A stretch of DNA of 64,000 nt from Ferrovibrio terrae_A (GCF_943372915.1 NZ_CALSAN010000001.1:62001-126000); one strand, 5' to 3'. Counted from the stretch's first letter, positions 54,272 to 63,257 are shown. Numbers and translations: made by a program. The notes: generated by a model from the letters alone, not told the origin.

Positions 54272-55855
54272 TCAGCCTTGCGATACGACCGGCAGCGTGA
54301 AGCTGAAGCGTGCACCACCATCGGCCGCAGCAGCATCGACCCAGATCTGGCCGCCATGGCCTTCGATAATCGAGCGGCAGATGGCCAGGCCCATGCCCAT
54401 GCCGGCATCCTTGGTGGTGAAGAAACTGTCGAATAGCTGCGCGCGATGGGCATCGGCAATGCCCGGGCCGCTGTCTTCGACTGTGACCTGCATGGTATCG
54501 GGCGCTGACAACCGACTGGTCACGGCAATCATGCGGCGCGCCGCACCAGTCTGCGCCATGGCCTGCATGGCATTGAGCAGCAGATTGACCACGACCTGCT
54601 GCAGCTGGGTGCGATCCCCCAGTGTCGGCGGCAGATCGCTGGCCAGATCAAGCGACACCATCACCCCCTGCCCCTGCATTTCATGGCGCAAGAACAACAG
54701 TGCCTCTTCGATCACCGCCTTGACGGGCAGCGCGGATTTTTCCTGTACCTGGCGCGAAGCCATGCTGCGGATGCGGCTGATGATATCAGCGGCACGCCGC
54801 GCATCGGCCACCATGCGGCGCGCCAGCAGATTCACCTCGTCCAGATTGGGCTCGGGCCGCCCCAGCCAGCGCAGGGAGGCTTCGCCATTGGTGGCAATGG
54901 CAGCGAGCGGCTGGTTCACCTCATGCGCCAGCGAGGCGGTCAGCTCGCCCAGCATGGAAACGCGCGCGGCATGGGCGAAATCGGCCTGCAGCTTCTGCAG
55001 TGCAGCCTGTGCCCGCACCCGTGCGCTGATATCGATCACGCCGACCAGCAGCGTGCCGCGCGCCAGCGATTCCGGTGGGAAGCAGGCGGTGAACAGCACA
55101 TCGAATTCATGGCCATCCAGCCGGCGCAGCCGGGTTTCGGCAGCATAGTTCGGTTTGCGCGACAGGGCGGCCACCACGCTTTCGGCATAGACCATGCTGC
55201 TGGCATCCGGCCAGAACGGCTCAATGCTTTGCAGCAACGCCGCCTTGTCGCCGCCGCCGAACAGCGCCAATGACTGGTCGTTGACGTCGACCACGCGGGT
55301 CTGGCGTATCATCTCGCGCACGATATCCGGATTCTCGCTGAAATGGCGGCGCAGATCGGTGATACCGGCCTCACGCAATTTGCGCGTCATCTGGCCGACG
55401 GCAGAGAAGTCGAGTTCCCAGAACGAAGCCGCCATGGCCTGGAACAGGTTGCGGTAGCGATATTCGCTGTTACCAAGGGCCTGCTCGGCCTGCTTGCGAC
55501 CGGTGATGTCATGGCCGGATTCGACAATGGTGGCCGGGCCGCCGGTGCTCGACGGGCGCAGCGACCAGCGCGCGAAAACCTGCCGCTCGTCGCCGCTGAC
55601 CGTGCGACGGGTGATCTCGCCCTCCCAGCGGCCGGTATCGTGCAACTGCGCCGTGATGCTTTCCAGCGGAACGCCATAGCGGGTGTGCAGCAGCGTGGCG
55701 ACATCCTGGCCCAGCGCCGCCGCACGATGGAAACCGTAGAGCGCCTCGGACGCCTTGTTCCAGTAGAGGATGCGGCCCTCGAGATCGCGCACAAAAATAC
55801 TCTCCTGCACAAGGTCGAGCAGATCGGCGCTGTCGGCAAAGGCTTCAGTCATCAC
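54272..55855 (-). CDS. Cytoplasmic PAS-domain histidine kinase (FixL-like plan)
   Basis: 527 residues, no membrane segment. PAS about 10-120 (IFVRDLEGRILYWNKASEALYG ending in ITGRKQAEQAL), PAS about 130-285, HisKA with acceptor H311 in LTASLAHEVNQPLAAIATNG, HATPase with VEDSGPGI and GMGMGLAICRSIIEGHGG. The kinase type with HEVNQPL matches FixL-like and related kinases that pair with FixJ-type regulators. No haem ligand is evident. Cognate regulators at 55905 and 56390 lie upstream in the same direction. Confidence 0.93.
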   Translation of the reverse strand: MMTEAFADSADLLDLVQESIFVRDLEGRILYWNKASEALYGFHRAAALGQDVATLLHTRYGVPLESITAQLHDTGRWEGEITRRTVSGDERQVFARWSLRPSSTGGPATIVESGHDITGRKQAEQALGNSEYRYRNLFQAMAASFWELDFSAVGQMTRKLREAGITDLRRHFSENPDIVREMIRQTRVVDVNDQSLALFGGGDKAALLQSIEPFWPDASSMVYAESVVAALSRKPNYAAETRLRRLDGHEFDVLFTACFPPESLARGTLLVGVIDISARVRAQAALQKLQADFAHAARVSMLGELTASLAHEVNQPLAAIATNGEASLRWLGRPEPNLDEVNLLARRMVADARRAADIISRIRSMASRQVQEKSALPVKAVIEEALLFLRHEMQGQGVMVSLDLASDLPPTLGDRTQLQQVVVNLLLNAMQAMAQTGAARRMIAVTSRLSAPDTMQVTVEDSGPGIADAHRAQLFDSFFTTKDAGMGMGLAICRSIIEGHGGQIWVDAAAADGGARFSFTLPVVSQG

Positions 55856-55904
55856 AGCCGCAGTCTAGCAAAGTTGCCGCCTGCGGACCATGTCCCATGC
55901 CGTG

Positions 55905-56270
55905 TCAGGCCGCCAGGGCGCGTTCGATGCAGTCGAGCAGCGCCGCAGCCTCGAACGGTTTTTTCAGCAGGCAGATGGCGCCGCTGGCCAGTGCCTTGTC
56001 GCGCAGCGCAGGATCGGCACGACCGGTGATCATGATCACCGGCAGAGGAGAGTGGCGCTCGACCAGCAGATGCTTCAGTTCGATCCCGCTGAGGCCCGGC
56101 ATCTGGATATCGGTGATCAGGCAGGAGGAAGCGTCAATGTCGCCAGAGTTCAGGAAGTCCTCGGCCGAAGCGAAGCCGCTGGCGCGATAACCCAGCGAAC
56201 GCACCAGGCTGACCAGCGCCAGCCGCAGCGATTCGTCGTCATCGATAATCGAAATGAGGCGGTCGTCCAC
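55905..56270 (-). CDS. Single-domain response regulator
   Basis: 121 residues from the GTG at 56270, with AGGAT upstream. A receiver domain only: acidic DDD near 10-12, phospho-acceptor D54 in LITDIQMPG, and Lys in LLKKPF. It likely acts as a phosphate sink or modulates the kinase at 54272, which starts 49 bases downstream. A motif shared with the hydrolase promoter lies about 90 bases upstream. Confidence 0.92.
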   Translation of the reverse strand: MDDRLISIIDDDESLRLALVSLVRSLGYRASGFASAEDFLNSGDIDASSCLITDIQMPGLSGIELKHLLVERHSPLPVIMITGRADPALRDKALASGAICLLKKPFEAAALLDCIERALAA

Positions 56271-56358
56271 GCGGCATCCTGACCCTGAGCATGCCTGCGA
56301 TCTGCCCGGCACCTGATGAAACTCTGCCGGTGACTATAGGATGTCCGGCCGGGGCTGG

Positions 56359-56378
56359 AATTATACTCTGGTATGACC
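56359..56378 (-). promoter_or_regulatory. Candidate response-regulator site upstream of the receiver gene
   Basis: Read on the minus strand: ATACCAGAGTATAA, the partner of the site at 54221-54240. It sits between the FixJ-type regulator and the receiver/kinase genes. Confidence 0.45.
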
Positions 56379-56389
56379 GCGTAAGTGGT

Positions 56390-57010
56390 TCAATTCGGCC
56401 GCAAATTCAATGCCTCTGCCATGCGGACCAGATCGGCCAGGCTCTGCGCGCCCATCTTGCGCATGGCAGCGCCGCGATGGATTTTCACCGTGATCTCGCT
56501 GAGCTTGAGATCACCGGCGACCTGTTTGTTCATCTTGCCGGCGGTGACCAGTGCCATCACCTGCTGTTCGCGCGGGCTCAAGGCGGCAAAGCGCTCCTGC
56601 AGGATCAGGGTGGTACGGCCCTGGCTGCGGCGCTGGCGGTCTCTCTCGATGGCCGTCGTCACCGCGTCCAGCATGTCCTGGTCACGGAAGGGCTTGGTGA
56701 GGAAATCCACCGCGCCGGCCTTCATCGCCTGCACCGTCATCGGGATATCGCCATGCCCGGTCATCATCACCACCGGCAGCAGCACCTGATGCTCGGCCAG
56801 CTGGGCCTGGAAATCGAGGCCGCTCATGCCCGGCAGGCGCACATCCAGCACCAGGCAACCCGGCGCCCCGGCATGCTGCTTGCCATCCAGGAATTCCTGC
56901 ACCGTCCCGTAGCTGCGGGTCTGCATGCCGACCGAGCGGAAAAGACTGTCCAGTGCATCGCGCAGCGATGCATCGTCTTCGATGATATGGACTATTGCAG
57001 TCTCGGCCAT
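56390..57010 (-). CDS. FixJ/NarL-type response regulator with LuxR HTH
   Basis: 206 residues from the ATG at 57010 (MAETAIVHIIEDD). Receiver with D56 in LVLDVRLPGMSGLDFQ, MMTGHGDIPMTVQAMKAGAVDFLTKPF (in part), a linker, then LuxR-type HTH about 140-200 (LSPREQQVMALVTAGKMNKQVAGDL in part). This is a DNA-binding activator in the FixJ style. It is the first gene of the cluster regulator, receiver, kinase, hydrolase, all on the minus strand. Confidence 0.93.
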   Translation of the reverse strand: MAETAIVHIIEDDASLRDALDSLFRSVGMQTRSYGTVQEFLDGKQHAGAPGCLVLDVRLPGMSGLDFQAQLAEHQVLLPVVMMTGHGDIPMTVQAMKAGAVDFLTKPFRDQDMLDAVTTAIERDRQRRSQGRTTLILQERFAALSPREQQVMALVTAGKMNKQVAGDLKLSEITVKIHRGAAMRKMGAQSLADLVRMAEALNLRPN

Positions 57011-57156
57011 GTCCAGGACTCCATCCCCGCTACGCAATCCCTGACGCCAGCGCACTAACAGCAAACGGCTTAGATTTTTTAGCGCCCGATTTCAAGCCCG
57101 ATGAAGGGCGGGCACCGGCAGTATCCCAATACCCACTTGACGTCATTTCACTAAAC

Positions 57157-57171
57157 TGTACTTATAGTACA
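57157..57171. promoter_or_regulatory. Candidate TetR operator before the desaturase gene
   Basis: TGTAC-TTATA-GTACA is a perfect 5-base inverted repeat with a 5-base centre, 63 bases upstream of the desaturase start, in an AT-rich stretch that also has a TTGACG -35-like hexamer at 57137. It is a natural target for the TetR-type regulator encoded downstream. Confidence 0.5.
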
Positions 57172-57233
57172 CTATATAGACGACGCGCCAAGCCTGAAAT
57201 TTAGGCAGTGGCCGCCTGCAGGAGCGACGCGCA

Positions 57234-58214
57234 ATGAGCGATATCCAGTTCACCGGAACGCAGCGGCCGGTCACGCCGCTGCAACTGCGCGAGCTCTGCG
57301 TCAAAAGCAACACACCGGCCCTGATCCGCATCACGGTGCAATACGCCACCATCCTCGGTACCGGCTGGCTGATCTCCATGGCGACAACGGCGGCGGCCTT
57401 GTGGTGGGCCGTGCCGCTGATCCTGCTGCAGGCCTATTTCATCGGTTATCAGTTCATGGCGGTGCATGAGACCGCCCATAAAACCGCATTCCGCACGCGC
57501 TGGATCAATGCCGTGGTGGGCCAGACATCGGGCGCCCTCATCATGCTGCCCTACGAATATTACACGCTGTTCCACTGGGACCATCACCGCTACACCCAGG
57601 ACCAGGACAAGGACCCGGAACTGCTGTTCAAGACGGTGCCGCACAACTGGCTGGCGCTGGCCTTCACCTTCTCCGGCACCACGCAGGTGCTGAAGCGTTT
57701 TGCCCTGATGCTGCGCCATGCCATCACCGGCAAAGTGACGGCGCCGTGGATTCCCGAGGCCAAGCGCGGCCTGATCGTGCTGGAAGCGCGGCTCTATCTG
57801 CTGGTCTATGCCGCGCTGCTGGCCGGCTCACTGGCGCTGCAGACCGCCGTGCTGCTCTGGGCCTGGCTGCTGCCGCTGTTTATCGGCCAGCTGCTGCTGC
57901 GGCCCTATCTGCTGTCGGAACATACCGGCTGCGCCACCACCGGCAGCGCGTTTGAGAATACCCGCACCACCTATACCAACGCGGTGATGCACTGGTTTGC
58001 CTGGAACATGCCCTATCACGCCGAGCATCACGCCTACCCTTCGGTGCCATTCCACGCCCTGGCGAAACTGAACGCCCTGATCGATGGCCATATCCAGCAT
58101 AAGGGACAGGGCTATAACCGCGTGGTGCGCGAGGTCTGGGGCCATCTGCGCGCCAAGGCGCTGGGGGCCGCTCACTCGGGCAGCAGCACCGACTCGACCA
58201 GCGCACGGGCATGA
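57234..58214 (+). CDS. Membrane fatty acid desaturase / hydroxylase
   Basis: 326 residues, about four membrane helices, with the three histidine boxes of the non-haem di-iron family: HETAH (78-82), HWDHH (114-118) and HAEHH (262-266). It uses O2 and electrons to desaturate or hydroxylate acyl chains or similar lipids; exact substrate unknown. AGGAG lies upstream of the start. Its last 43 bases overlap the TetR gene on the other strand. Confidence 0.92.
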   Translation: MSDIQFTGTQRPVTPLQLRELCVKSNTPALIRITVQYATILGTGWLISMATTAAALWWAVPLILLQAYFIGYQFMAVHETAHKTAFRTRWINAVVGQTSGALIMLPYEYYTLFHWDHHRYTQDQDKDPELLFKTVPHNWLALAFTFSGTTQVLKRFALMLRHAITGKVTAPWIPEAKRGLIVLEARLYLLVYAALLAGSLALQTAVLLWAWLLPLFIGQLLLRPYLLSEHTGCATTGSAFENTRTTYTNAVMHWFAWNMPYHAEHHAYPSVPFHALAKLNALIDGHIQHKGQGYNRVVREVWGHLRAKALGAAHSGSSTDSTSARA

Positions 58215-58774
58215 GCCGGCGTCACTTTGCGCAGGCCGAACAGGAACTGGTAGAACAGCGTGCCGTAGATGCGGTCATACAGCTCGGCCGCTGACACTGA
58301 GCGACGGAAGCGGCCGGCATCCTGGCCGCGCTGGATCACCTGGACGCCGATGCCCTTGCGCGCCTTGAGATAGCGGTCGCGGAACAGCGCGCCTGACCCG
58401 TTTTTCGCCATGTCTTCGGCGATCACCGCCACCTGCACCTTGCCGAAATCCGTATTCAGCGCCCTGGCATAGGCGGCAGCATGGTCGCGCAGGATACTGA
58501 GCGGGTCACCCTGTTCGGGCAGCGGCACCATCACCGCGGCCTGACGCAGGAAGGCATCGATCAGCAGGGCATCACGCGAGGGCCACCATTTGTAGATGGT
58601 CATCTTGGAAACCTGCGATTCACGCGCGATGGCATCCACCGTGGTGGCGCTCAGGCCCTGCGATGCAGCGAGGCGATAGGCGGCCTCCAGAATCGCGGTC
58701 TCGGTTTCCAGCGAGCGGGGCCGGCCACGGCGTGCCGATGCTTTCGGGATCGCAGCTCTAGGCTTTTTTGTCAT
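58172..58774 (-). CDS. TetR-family transcriptional regulator
   Basis: 200 residues from the ATG at 58774. HTH near 40-65 (TTVDAIARESQVSKMTIYKWW), preceded by a basic stretch (RRGRPRSLETETAILEAA), and an all-helical effector domain of the TetR_C type. Convergent and overlapping with the desaturase gene, so it likely represses the desaturase through the palindrome at 57157-57171. Ligand unknown. Confidence 0.9.
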   Translation of the reverse strand: MTKKPRAAIPKASARRGRPRSLETETAILEAAYRLAASQGLSATTVDAIARESQVSKMTIYKWWPSRDALLIDAFLRQAAVMVPLPEQGDPLSILRDHAAAYARALNTDFGKVQVAVIAEDMAKNGSGALFRDRYLKARKGIGVQVIQRGQDAGRFRRSVSAAELYDRIYGTLFYQFLFGLRKVTPAHARALVESVLLPE

Positions 58775-58804
58775 AGCATATCGAAGCAACCGGCCGGCAT
58801 GCTG

Positions 58805-59293
58805 TCAATTGCCGGTCAGGCCGTGAAGGCGCGCCAGTGCCGTGGCGAAATCAGGCGCCACGCCGTGGCTGTTGATGGCAATCATCAGATTCTCGGCGAG
58901 GCCGAAATTTTCGATCATCCAGCCCTGCGCATCCAGCCTGCCATCGCCGGGCGTCCGTTCGGCCAACAACACCGGTGTCTCGCTCCACAGCACCACCGGC
59001 TTGCCGAGGGCCTCGGCATAGCCGATTTCCCAGGCCGTGCCCGGATCCATGTTGGGGCCGCGGAACGGCGCGATATTGGCAACCACGGCATCGCAACGCC
59101 GGATCAGCGCGACATTGGCATCCTTGATGAACCGCGCCAGCGCCACGCCCTGCACGCCCTCGGGCAGCGCTGTATCCACCGGCGTCAGCGGCTCAAAACC
59201 ATTGGCCCGGCAGGCCGCGCGCATCGCCTCGAAGCGTGCCGCAGCATCGGGGGCAAACACATCGGGACCGGCCAGATAGAGTTTCATCGACAT
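58805..59293 (-). CDS. Nucleoside 2-deoxyribosyltransferase
   Basis: 162 residues. MSMKLYLAGPDVFAPDA, IRRCDAVVANIAPFRGPNMDPGTAWEIGYAEALGKP (in part) are the hallmark of the family, with catalytic glutamate in AWEIGYA. It exchanges the base of deoxynucleosides for salvage, or acts as a nucleoside hydrolase. The start overlaps the dinB stop (TGATG), so translation is coupled to DNA polymerase IV. A start at 59287 would be two codons shorter. Confidence 0.88.
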   Translation of the reverse strand: MSMKLYLAGPDVFAPDAAARFEAMRAACRANGFEPLTPVDTALPEGVQGVALARFIKDANVALIRRCDAVVANIAPFRGPNMDPGTAWEIGYAEALGKPVVLWSETPVLLAERTPGDGRLDAQGWMIENFGLAENLMIAINSHGVAPDFATALARLHGLTGN

Positions 59294-60435
59294 CACAGGG
59301 TCAGGCGCAGTTGCGGGGTCTCGGCCTCTGCACTGTCTTCGGGTGCATCCTCGCCGAGCGATGAGAGTGTGACACCGAGCAGCCGGATGCCCTTCACCAC
59401 CGGGAACAGCGGCTGCATCAGGGTTTCGACGATCTGTGCGATCTCGGCTTCGGAGCCGACCGCCTGCGGCAGGGTGCGGCTGCGGGTGATCTGCTGGAAA
59501 TCGGCGAATTTGACTTTCAGTGTTACCGTGCGGCCACGAATGCCGGCCTTCTCGCAATAGCGCCACACCTTGGCGATGATCGGCTGCAGTTCAACCTCGG
59601 CCTCACCACTGTTGAACAGATCGTCCGAGAAGGTGTTCTCGGCGCCGACCGATTTGCGCACACGGTCGGGCCGCACCTGGCGATGATCGATGCCGCGGGC
59701 AATCCAGTAGTAATGCGTGCCGGCCTTGCCGAAATGCTGCTGCAGGAACGGCAGGCTCTGCGCCCGCAGGTCAAGTCCGGTCTCGATCCCCAGTCCGTTC
59801 ATCTTGGCCGAGGTGGCCGGCCCGATGCCGTGGAAGCGCCCGACCGGCAGATCCTCGACAAAGCCCGGTCCCATCTTCGGCGTAATCACGAACAGCCCGT
59901 CAGGCTTGCGGTGATCGGAGGCCAGCTTGGCAAGGAACTTGTTGTAGGACACACCGGCAGATGCCGTGAGCTGCGTCACCGCCTTGACCCTGGCGCGAAT
60001 TTCCTCGGCGATCTGCGTGGCCGACTCGATGCCCTTCAAATTCTCGGTGACATCGAGATACGCCTCGTCCAGCGACAGCGGTTCGATCAGCGGTGTGTAG
60101 TCGGCAAAAATGTCGCGGATCTGGTGCGAGATCTGGCGATAAACTTCAAAGCGCGGCCGCACGAAGATCAGCTCCGGGCATTTGCGCTTCGCCGTTACCG
60201 ATGCCATGGCCGAGCGCACGCCGAATTTGCGCGCCTCGTAGCTGGCGGCCGCCACCACGCCGCGCTCGCGCGAGCCGCCGACCGCCACCGGCTTGCCACG
60301 CAGCTCCGGATTGTCGCGCTGTTCCACCGAAGCATAGAAGGCATCCATGTCGATATGGATGATCTTGCGCAGGCGCGCCGGATCGGCCGCTTCAGGCGGC
60401 GATGTATCCACGGTCTGCTGCTGGGCCTTGTCCAT
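59293..60435 (-). CDS. dinB: DNA polymerase IV (DinB)
   Basis: 380 residues. Y-family polymerase for lesion bypass: IIHIDMDAFYASVEQRDNP contains D29 and D31, and LSLDEAYLDVT holds D123 and E124; a helix-hairpin-helix GIGPATSAKMNGLG and little-finger domain follow. The C-terminus TPQLRLTL is a beta-clamp-binding motif. The deoxyribosyltransferase gene is coupled downstream. An inverted repeat at 60541-60578 lies 106-143 bases upstream and could be regulatory; no clear LexA box was seen. Confidence 0.96.
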   Translation of the reverse strand: MDKAQQQTVDTSPPEAADPARLRKIIHIDMDAFYASVEQRDNPELRGKPVAVGGSRERGVVAAASYEARKFGVRSAMASVTAKRKCPELIFVRPRFEVYRQISHQIRDIFADYTPLIEPLSLDEAYLDVTENLKGIESATQIAEEIRARVKAVTQLTASAGVSYNKFLAKLASDHRKPDGLFVITPKMGPGFVEDLPVGRFHGIGPATSAKMNGLGIETGLDLRAQSLPFLQQHFGKAGTHYYWIARGIDHRQVRPDRVRKSVGAENTFSDDLFNSGEAEVELQPIIAKVWRYCEKAGIRGRTVTLKVKFADFQQITRSRTLPQAVGSEAEIAQIVETLMQPLFPVVKGIRLLGVTLSSLGEDAPEDSAEAETPQLRLTL

Positions 60436-60540
60436 GCAGCGCTATGGATACCGGGTTTGCGCGCCGCGGTCACCGGCTCCGCTGTCGCCTTGATGGATTT
60501 GGCGCCACCCTCAGGCCCGGGTGCGGTTGCGCCGCGCTCA

Positions 60541-60578
60541 GGCCGCGCTTTTCGTAATGCTATTCGAAAGGCGCGGCC
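60541..60578. repeat. 14-base inverted repeat upstream of dinB
   Basis: Arms 60541-60554 and 60565-60578 (GGCCGCGCTTTTCG and complement, one G-T wobble) around an AT-rich 10-base centre. No T-run on either side. It lies between the hemerythrin gene and dinB; it may stop or protect transcripts, or bind a regulator. Confidence 0.6.
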
Positions 60579-60639
60579 TTGCGCTTGCGCTGTCCGATAG
60601 AGCCGGGTTGGTCATCCCCGGCAAACAGCGCGCATTTCC

Positions 60640-61335
60640 TCAACCAGCCTTGGCATACTTGCTGATCAGCTCGACTTTCCGCTTGGCCAGACTTTTGGCC
60701 AGATCATGCAGATTGAGCTTGTGTCCCCGCAGCTTGGGGAACATCTCGGCTTCCTCTTCCTTGACATGATGCTTGATGTATTCGCTCAGCACCTTGACCT
60801 TGGCGTCATAGAGATGCTCGGCAGGGTCCATGGTCTCGATCTGCTTCACCAGATCCTTGGCCGAAGCATGCTCGACGATGGCCTCATCGACCAGGTCATG
60901 CTCGATCTCCTTATGCGCCGGCGGATAGAGCAATTCTTCCTCGATCTGCATATGCACCCGCAGTTCAAGGCAGATTTTCGCCGCGATGCCGGCCTTTTTG
61001 GCCTTGCCCTGCGTGTTCTCGAATTCCTCGAACAGGCTTTCGACCTGGCGATGATCCTGCTGCAGCAGGGCGATGGCATCATCGGGGAATTCAGCGACCG
61101 CCAGACTGGTCTTCATCTGCTGGGCAGCCCGCACGATCGCCGCCGGCACCTTGCTGGCCGCAGGACGGCGCTGTGATGCCCCACGGGCGGTGGTGCGCGC
61201 GGCGGGCTTGCGGCTTGTCGCGGACTTGGTTCGGGCAGCCTTGGTGCGGGTGGTGGTCTTGCGGCGCGTAGTGGCGGATTTCGCGGCCTTCTTGGCGCGC
61301 GGGGCCGTGCGGGCTTTGGTCGTTGTCTTGGCCAT
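60640..61335 (-). CDS. Hemerythrin HHE domain protein with histone-like N-terminal tail
   Basis: 231 residues from the ATG at 61335. Residues about 2-62 are a low-complexity Lys/Arg/Ala/Thr tail resembling histone H1. Residues about 85-231 are a four-helix HHE hemerythrin domain with ligands H95, H128, E132, H156, H190 and E194, a di-iron site that can bind oxygen or sense redox or iron. The combination points to a nucleoid-associated iron/oxygen protein, possibly protecting DNA; inference. Its neighbours are the flavoprotein (divergent) and dinB (same strand, downstream). Confidence 0.85.
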   Translation of the reverse strand: MAKTTTKARTAPRAKKAAKSATTRRKTTTRTKAARTKSATSRKPAARTTARGASQRRPAASKVPAAIVRAAQQMKTSLAVAEFPDDAIALLQQDHRQVESLFEEFENTQGKAKKAGIAAKICLELRVHMQIEEELLYPPAHKEIEHDLVDEAIVEHASAKDLVKQIETMDPAEHLYDAKVKVLSEYIKHHVKEEEAEMFPKLRGHKLNLHDLAKSLAKRKVELISKYAKAG

Positions 61336-61466
61336 GGGGCAAATCTCCCTGATTTGTGTTGTCTGGACTCTGCTGGTGGGACCACAAACCCTTGTGCCCG
61401 CGATTAAGTTCCGCCTTGAACGCCTGACCGATTGCCATTCCGTTGCCGACAGGCCAATAAGAGGCG

Positions 61467-62687
61467 ATGTCGAATCCCGCTCCAGCACACCGCGTCGCCA
61501 TTATCGGCGGCGGACCGGCCGGCCTGATGGCCGCCGAAGTGATTGCCGCCGCGCATGCCGACGCAAGCGTGACCGTGTTCGATCGCATGCCCAGCCCGGC
61601 GCGCAAGCTGTTGATGGCCGGTCGCGGCGGCCTGAACATCACCCATTCCGAGCCGGCCGAGCGGTTCCGCAGCCGCTATGGCGCGGCCAGCGGCTGGATG
61701 GCGGCTCATCTGGATGCCTTTCCGGCTGCTGCCCTGGTGGCCTGGTGCGAGGCGCTCGGTCAGCCGACCTTCATTGGCAGCAGCGGCCGCGTCTTTCCCA
61801 AAGCCATGAAGGCCAGCCCGCTGCTGCGCGCCTGGCTGTCGCGGCTCACCGAACTTGGCGTGCGCCTGGTGCCGCGCGCGCAATGGACCGGCTGGACCGC
61901 CGATGGCGCGCTGACATTCCTCGACGGCACGACCGTGAGGACAGATGCCACAGTACTGGCCCTCGGCGGCGCTTCCTGGCCAAGGCTGGGTGCCGATGGC
62001 AGCTGGACCGCCCTGATGCCCGAACTTGCCATCACGCCGCTGCAGCCGGCCAATTGCGGTTTCACGGTCGCATGGTCGGCGCCGTTCCGGGAGCGTCACG
62101 CCGGCGCACCGCTGAAACGCATTGCGCTGTCCTTTGCCGGTCAGACGGTGCGCGGCGAAGCGGTGATCACCGCTCAGGGCATCGAGGGTGGCGCCGTCTA
62201 CGCGCTATCCGCGCTGTTGCGCGAGGCAATCAACCGCGATGGCAGCGCCCGGCTGCAGATCGACCTGCGGCCGGACCTGACGACAGAAGCGCTGGCCGCG
62301 CTGCTGGCTGAATCGCGCCGCGGGGCCTCGCTGTCGAATTTCCTGCGCAAGCGCATCAACCTGCCGCCGGTGGCCATCGGCCTGGTGCAGGAAGCGCTGC
62401 ATGCGGGCGACAGCGCGACACCGCTTGTCATGCTGATCAAGGCTATGCCCGTGCAGTTGCTGGCGCCGTCCGGTCTTGAGCGTGCGATCTCCACCGCCGG
62501 CGGCATCGCCCTGGACGAACTGGATGACCGCCTGATGCTGAAACGCCGGCCCGGTGTCTTCGTCGCCGGCGAGATGCTGGACTGGGAAGCCCCCACCGGC
62601 GGCTACCTGCTGCAGGGCTGCATGGCCACCGGCGTGGTGGCCGGCCAGGGCGTGGTCGACTGGCTGCAGTCCCGGCAGGCCGGCTAG
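61467..62687 (+). CDS. HI0933-like flavoprotein (TIGR03862 type)
   Basis: 406 residues. N-terminal dinucleotide fold VAIIGGGPAGLMAAEVIA, family motif RKLLMAGRGGLNITHSEP and the closing GVFVAGEMLDWEAPTGGYLLQGC. The family binds FAD and is annotated as NAD(P)/FAD-dependent oxidoreductase; substrate unknown. Divergent from the hemerythrin protein, and its stop is six bases from the end of the Spy-like gene on the other strand. Confidence 0.9.
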   Translation: MSNPAPAHRVAIIGGGPAGLMAAEVIAAAHADASVTVFDRMPSPARKLLMAGRGGLNITHSEPAERFRSRYGAASGWMAAHLDAFPAAALVAWCEALGQPTFIGSSGRVFPKAMKASPLLRAWLSRLTELGVRLVPRAQWTGWTADGALTFLDGTTVRTDATVLALGGASWPRLGADGSWTALMPELAITPLQPANCGFTVAWSAPFRERHAGAPLKRIALSFAGQTVRGEAVITAQGIEGGAVYALSALLREAINRDGSARLQIDLRPDLTTEALAALLAESRRGASLSNFLRKRINLPPVAIGLVQEALHAGDSATPLVMLIKAMPVQLLAPSGLERAISTAGGIALDELDDRLMLKRRPGVFVAGEMLDWEAPTGGYLLQGCMATGVVAGQGVVDWLQSRQAG

Positions 62688-62693
62688 AAAAAC

Positions 62694-63257
62694 CTAGTGC
62701 CGGTGGCCCGGTGCGGAATGGCGCGCCGGCTGCCGCTGTGTGTAGCCGCGCTCGACATCATAGCGGGTGATCTGCTCCGGCCGCAGCACCGCCCGCGTTT
62801 CCATATGGGCCAGGATATGCACGGCACGCAGCTCCCCATTCAGCCGGCCGATCTCGTTCAGCGTGGCAACAATGTCAAGCTGCTGGGCCGTGCCGGCGGC
62901 AAAGGCAGCATCGAGCCGGCCTTCGGCTGCAATGATCTGCGCGCCCAGGGCTTTGGCCTGGCTGCTCATTTCGCCCTGCAGGGCAGATAGCCGCACACGC
63001 TGCTCAGGCGTCAAATCCAGCAGTTGCTCCATCTCCAGCACATGCAGCGGCCCCGGATAGCTGTTCAGCTCTGCCGACAGAGAAAGTCCCATGCCACGGC
63101 CCTCGCGCAGCTGGGTGATCTGGTCATCCGACAGCGCCTTAATCGGTCGCGCCGTCATGCCGGCATAGCCACTCATATGCTGATGCTGGGCATGGGCGGT
63201 GGTGCTGAAGACGGCCAGCACTGCGGCAATCGCGACGAGTTTCACAGAATCAGACAT
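62694..63257 (-). CDS. Periplasmic Spy/CpxP-like protein
   Basis: 187 residues from the ATG at 63257, with GGAGG upstream. Signal peptide (1-23, ending AHA) then a short His segment (QHQHM), an LTPEQ-type repeat (LLDLTPEQRVRLSALQGEM) and a long helical segment; the end GHRH is His-rich. Members act as periplasmic chaperones or metal-responsive sensors, and the His clusters suggest metal binding. Also close to the CnrX/ZraP group. Confidence 0.78.
   Translation of the reverse strand: MSDSVKLVAIAAVLAVFSTTAHAQHQHMSGYAGMTARPIKALSDDQITQLREGRGMGLSLSAELNSYPGPLHVLEMEQLLDLTPEQRVRLSALQGEMSSQAKALGAQIIAAEGRLDAAFAAGTAQQLDIVATLNEIGRLNGELRAVHILAHMETRAVLRPEQITRYDVERGYTQRQPARHSAPGHRH

Noticed and set aside
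60541..60578. LexA box for dinB
   Set aside because: No GTTC-N7-GTTC pattern in the repeat or around it.
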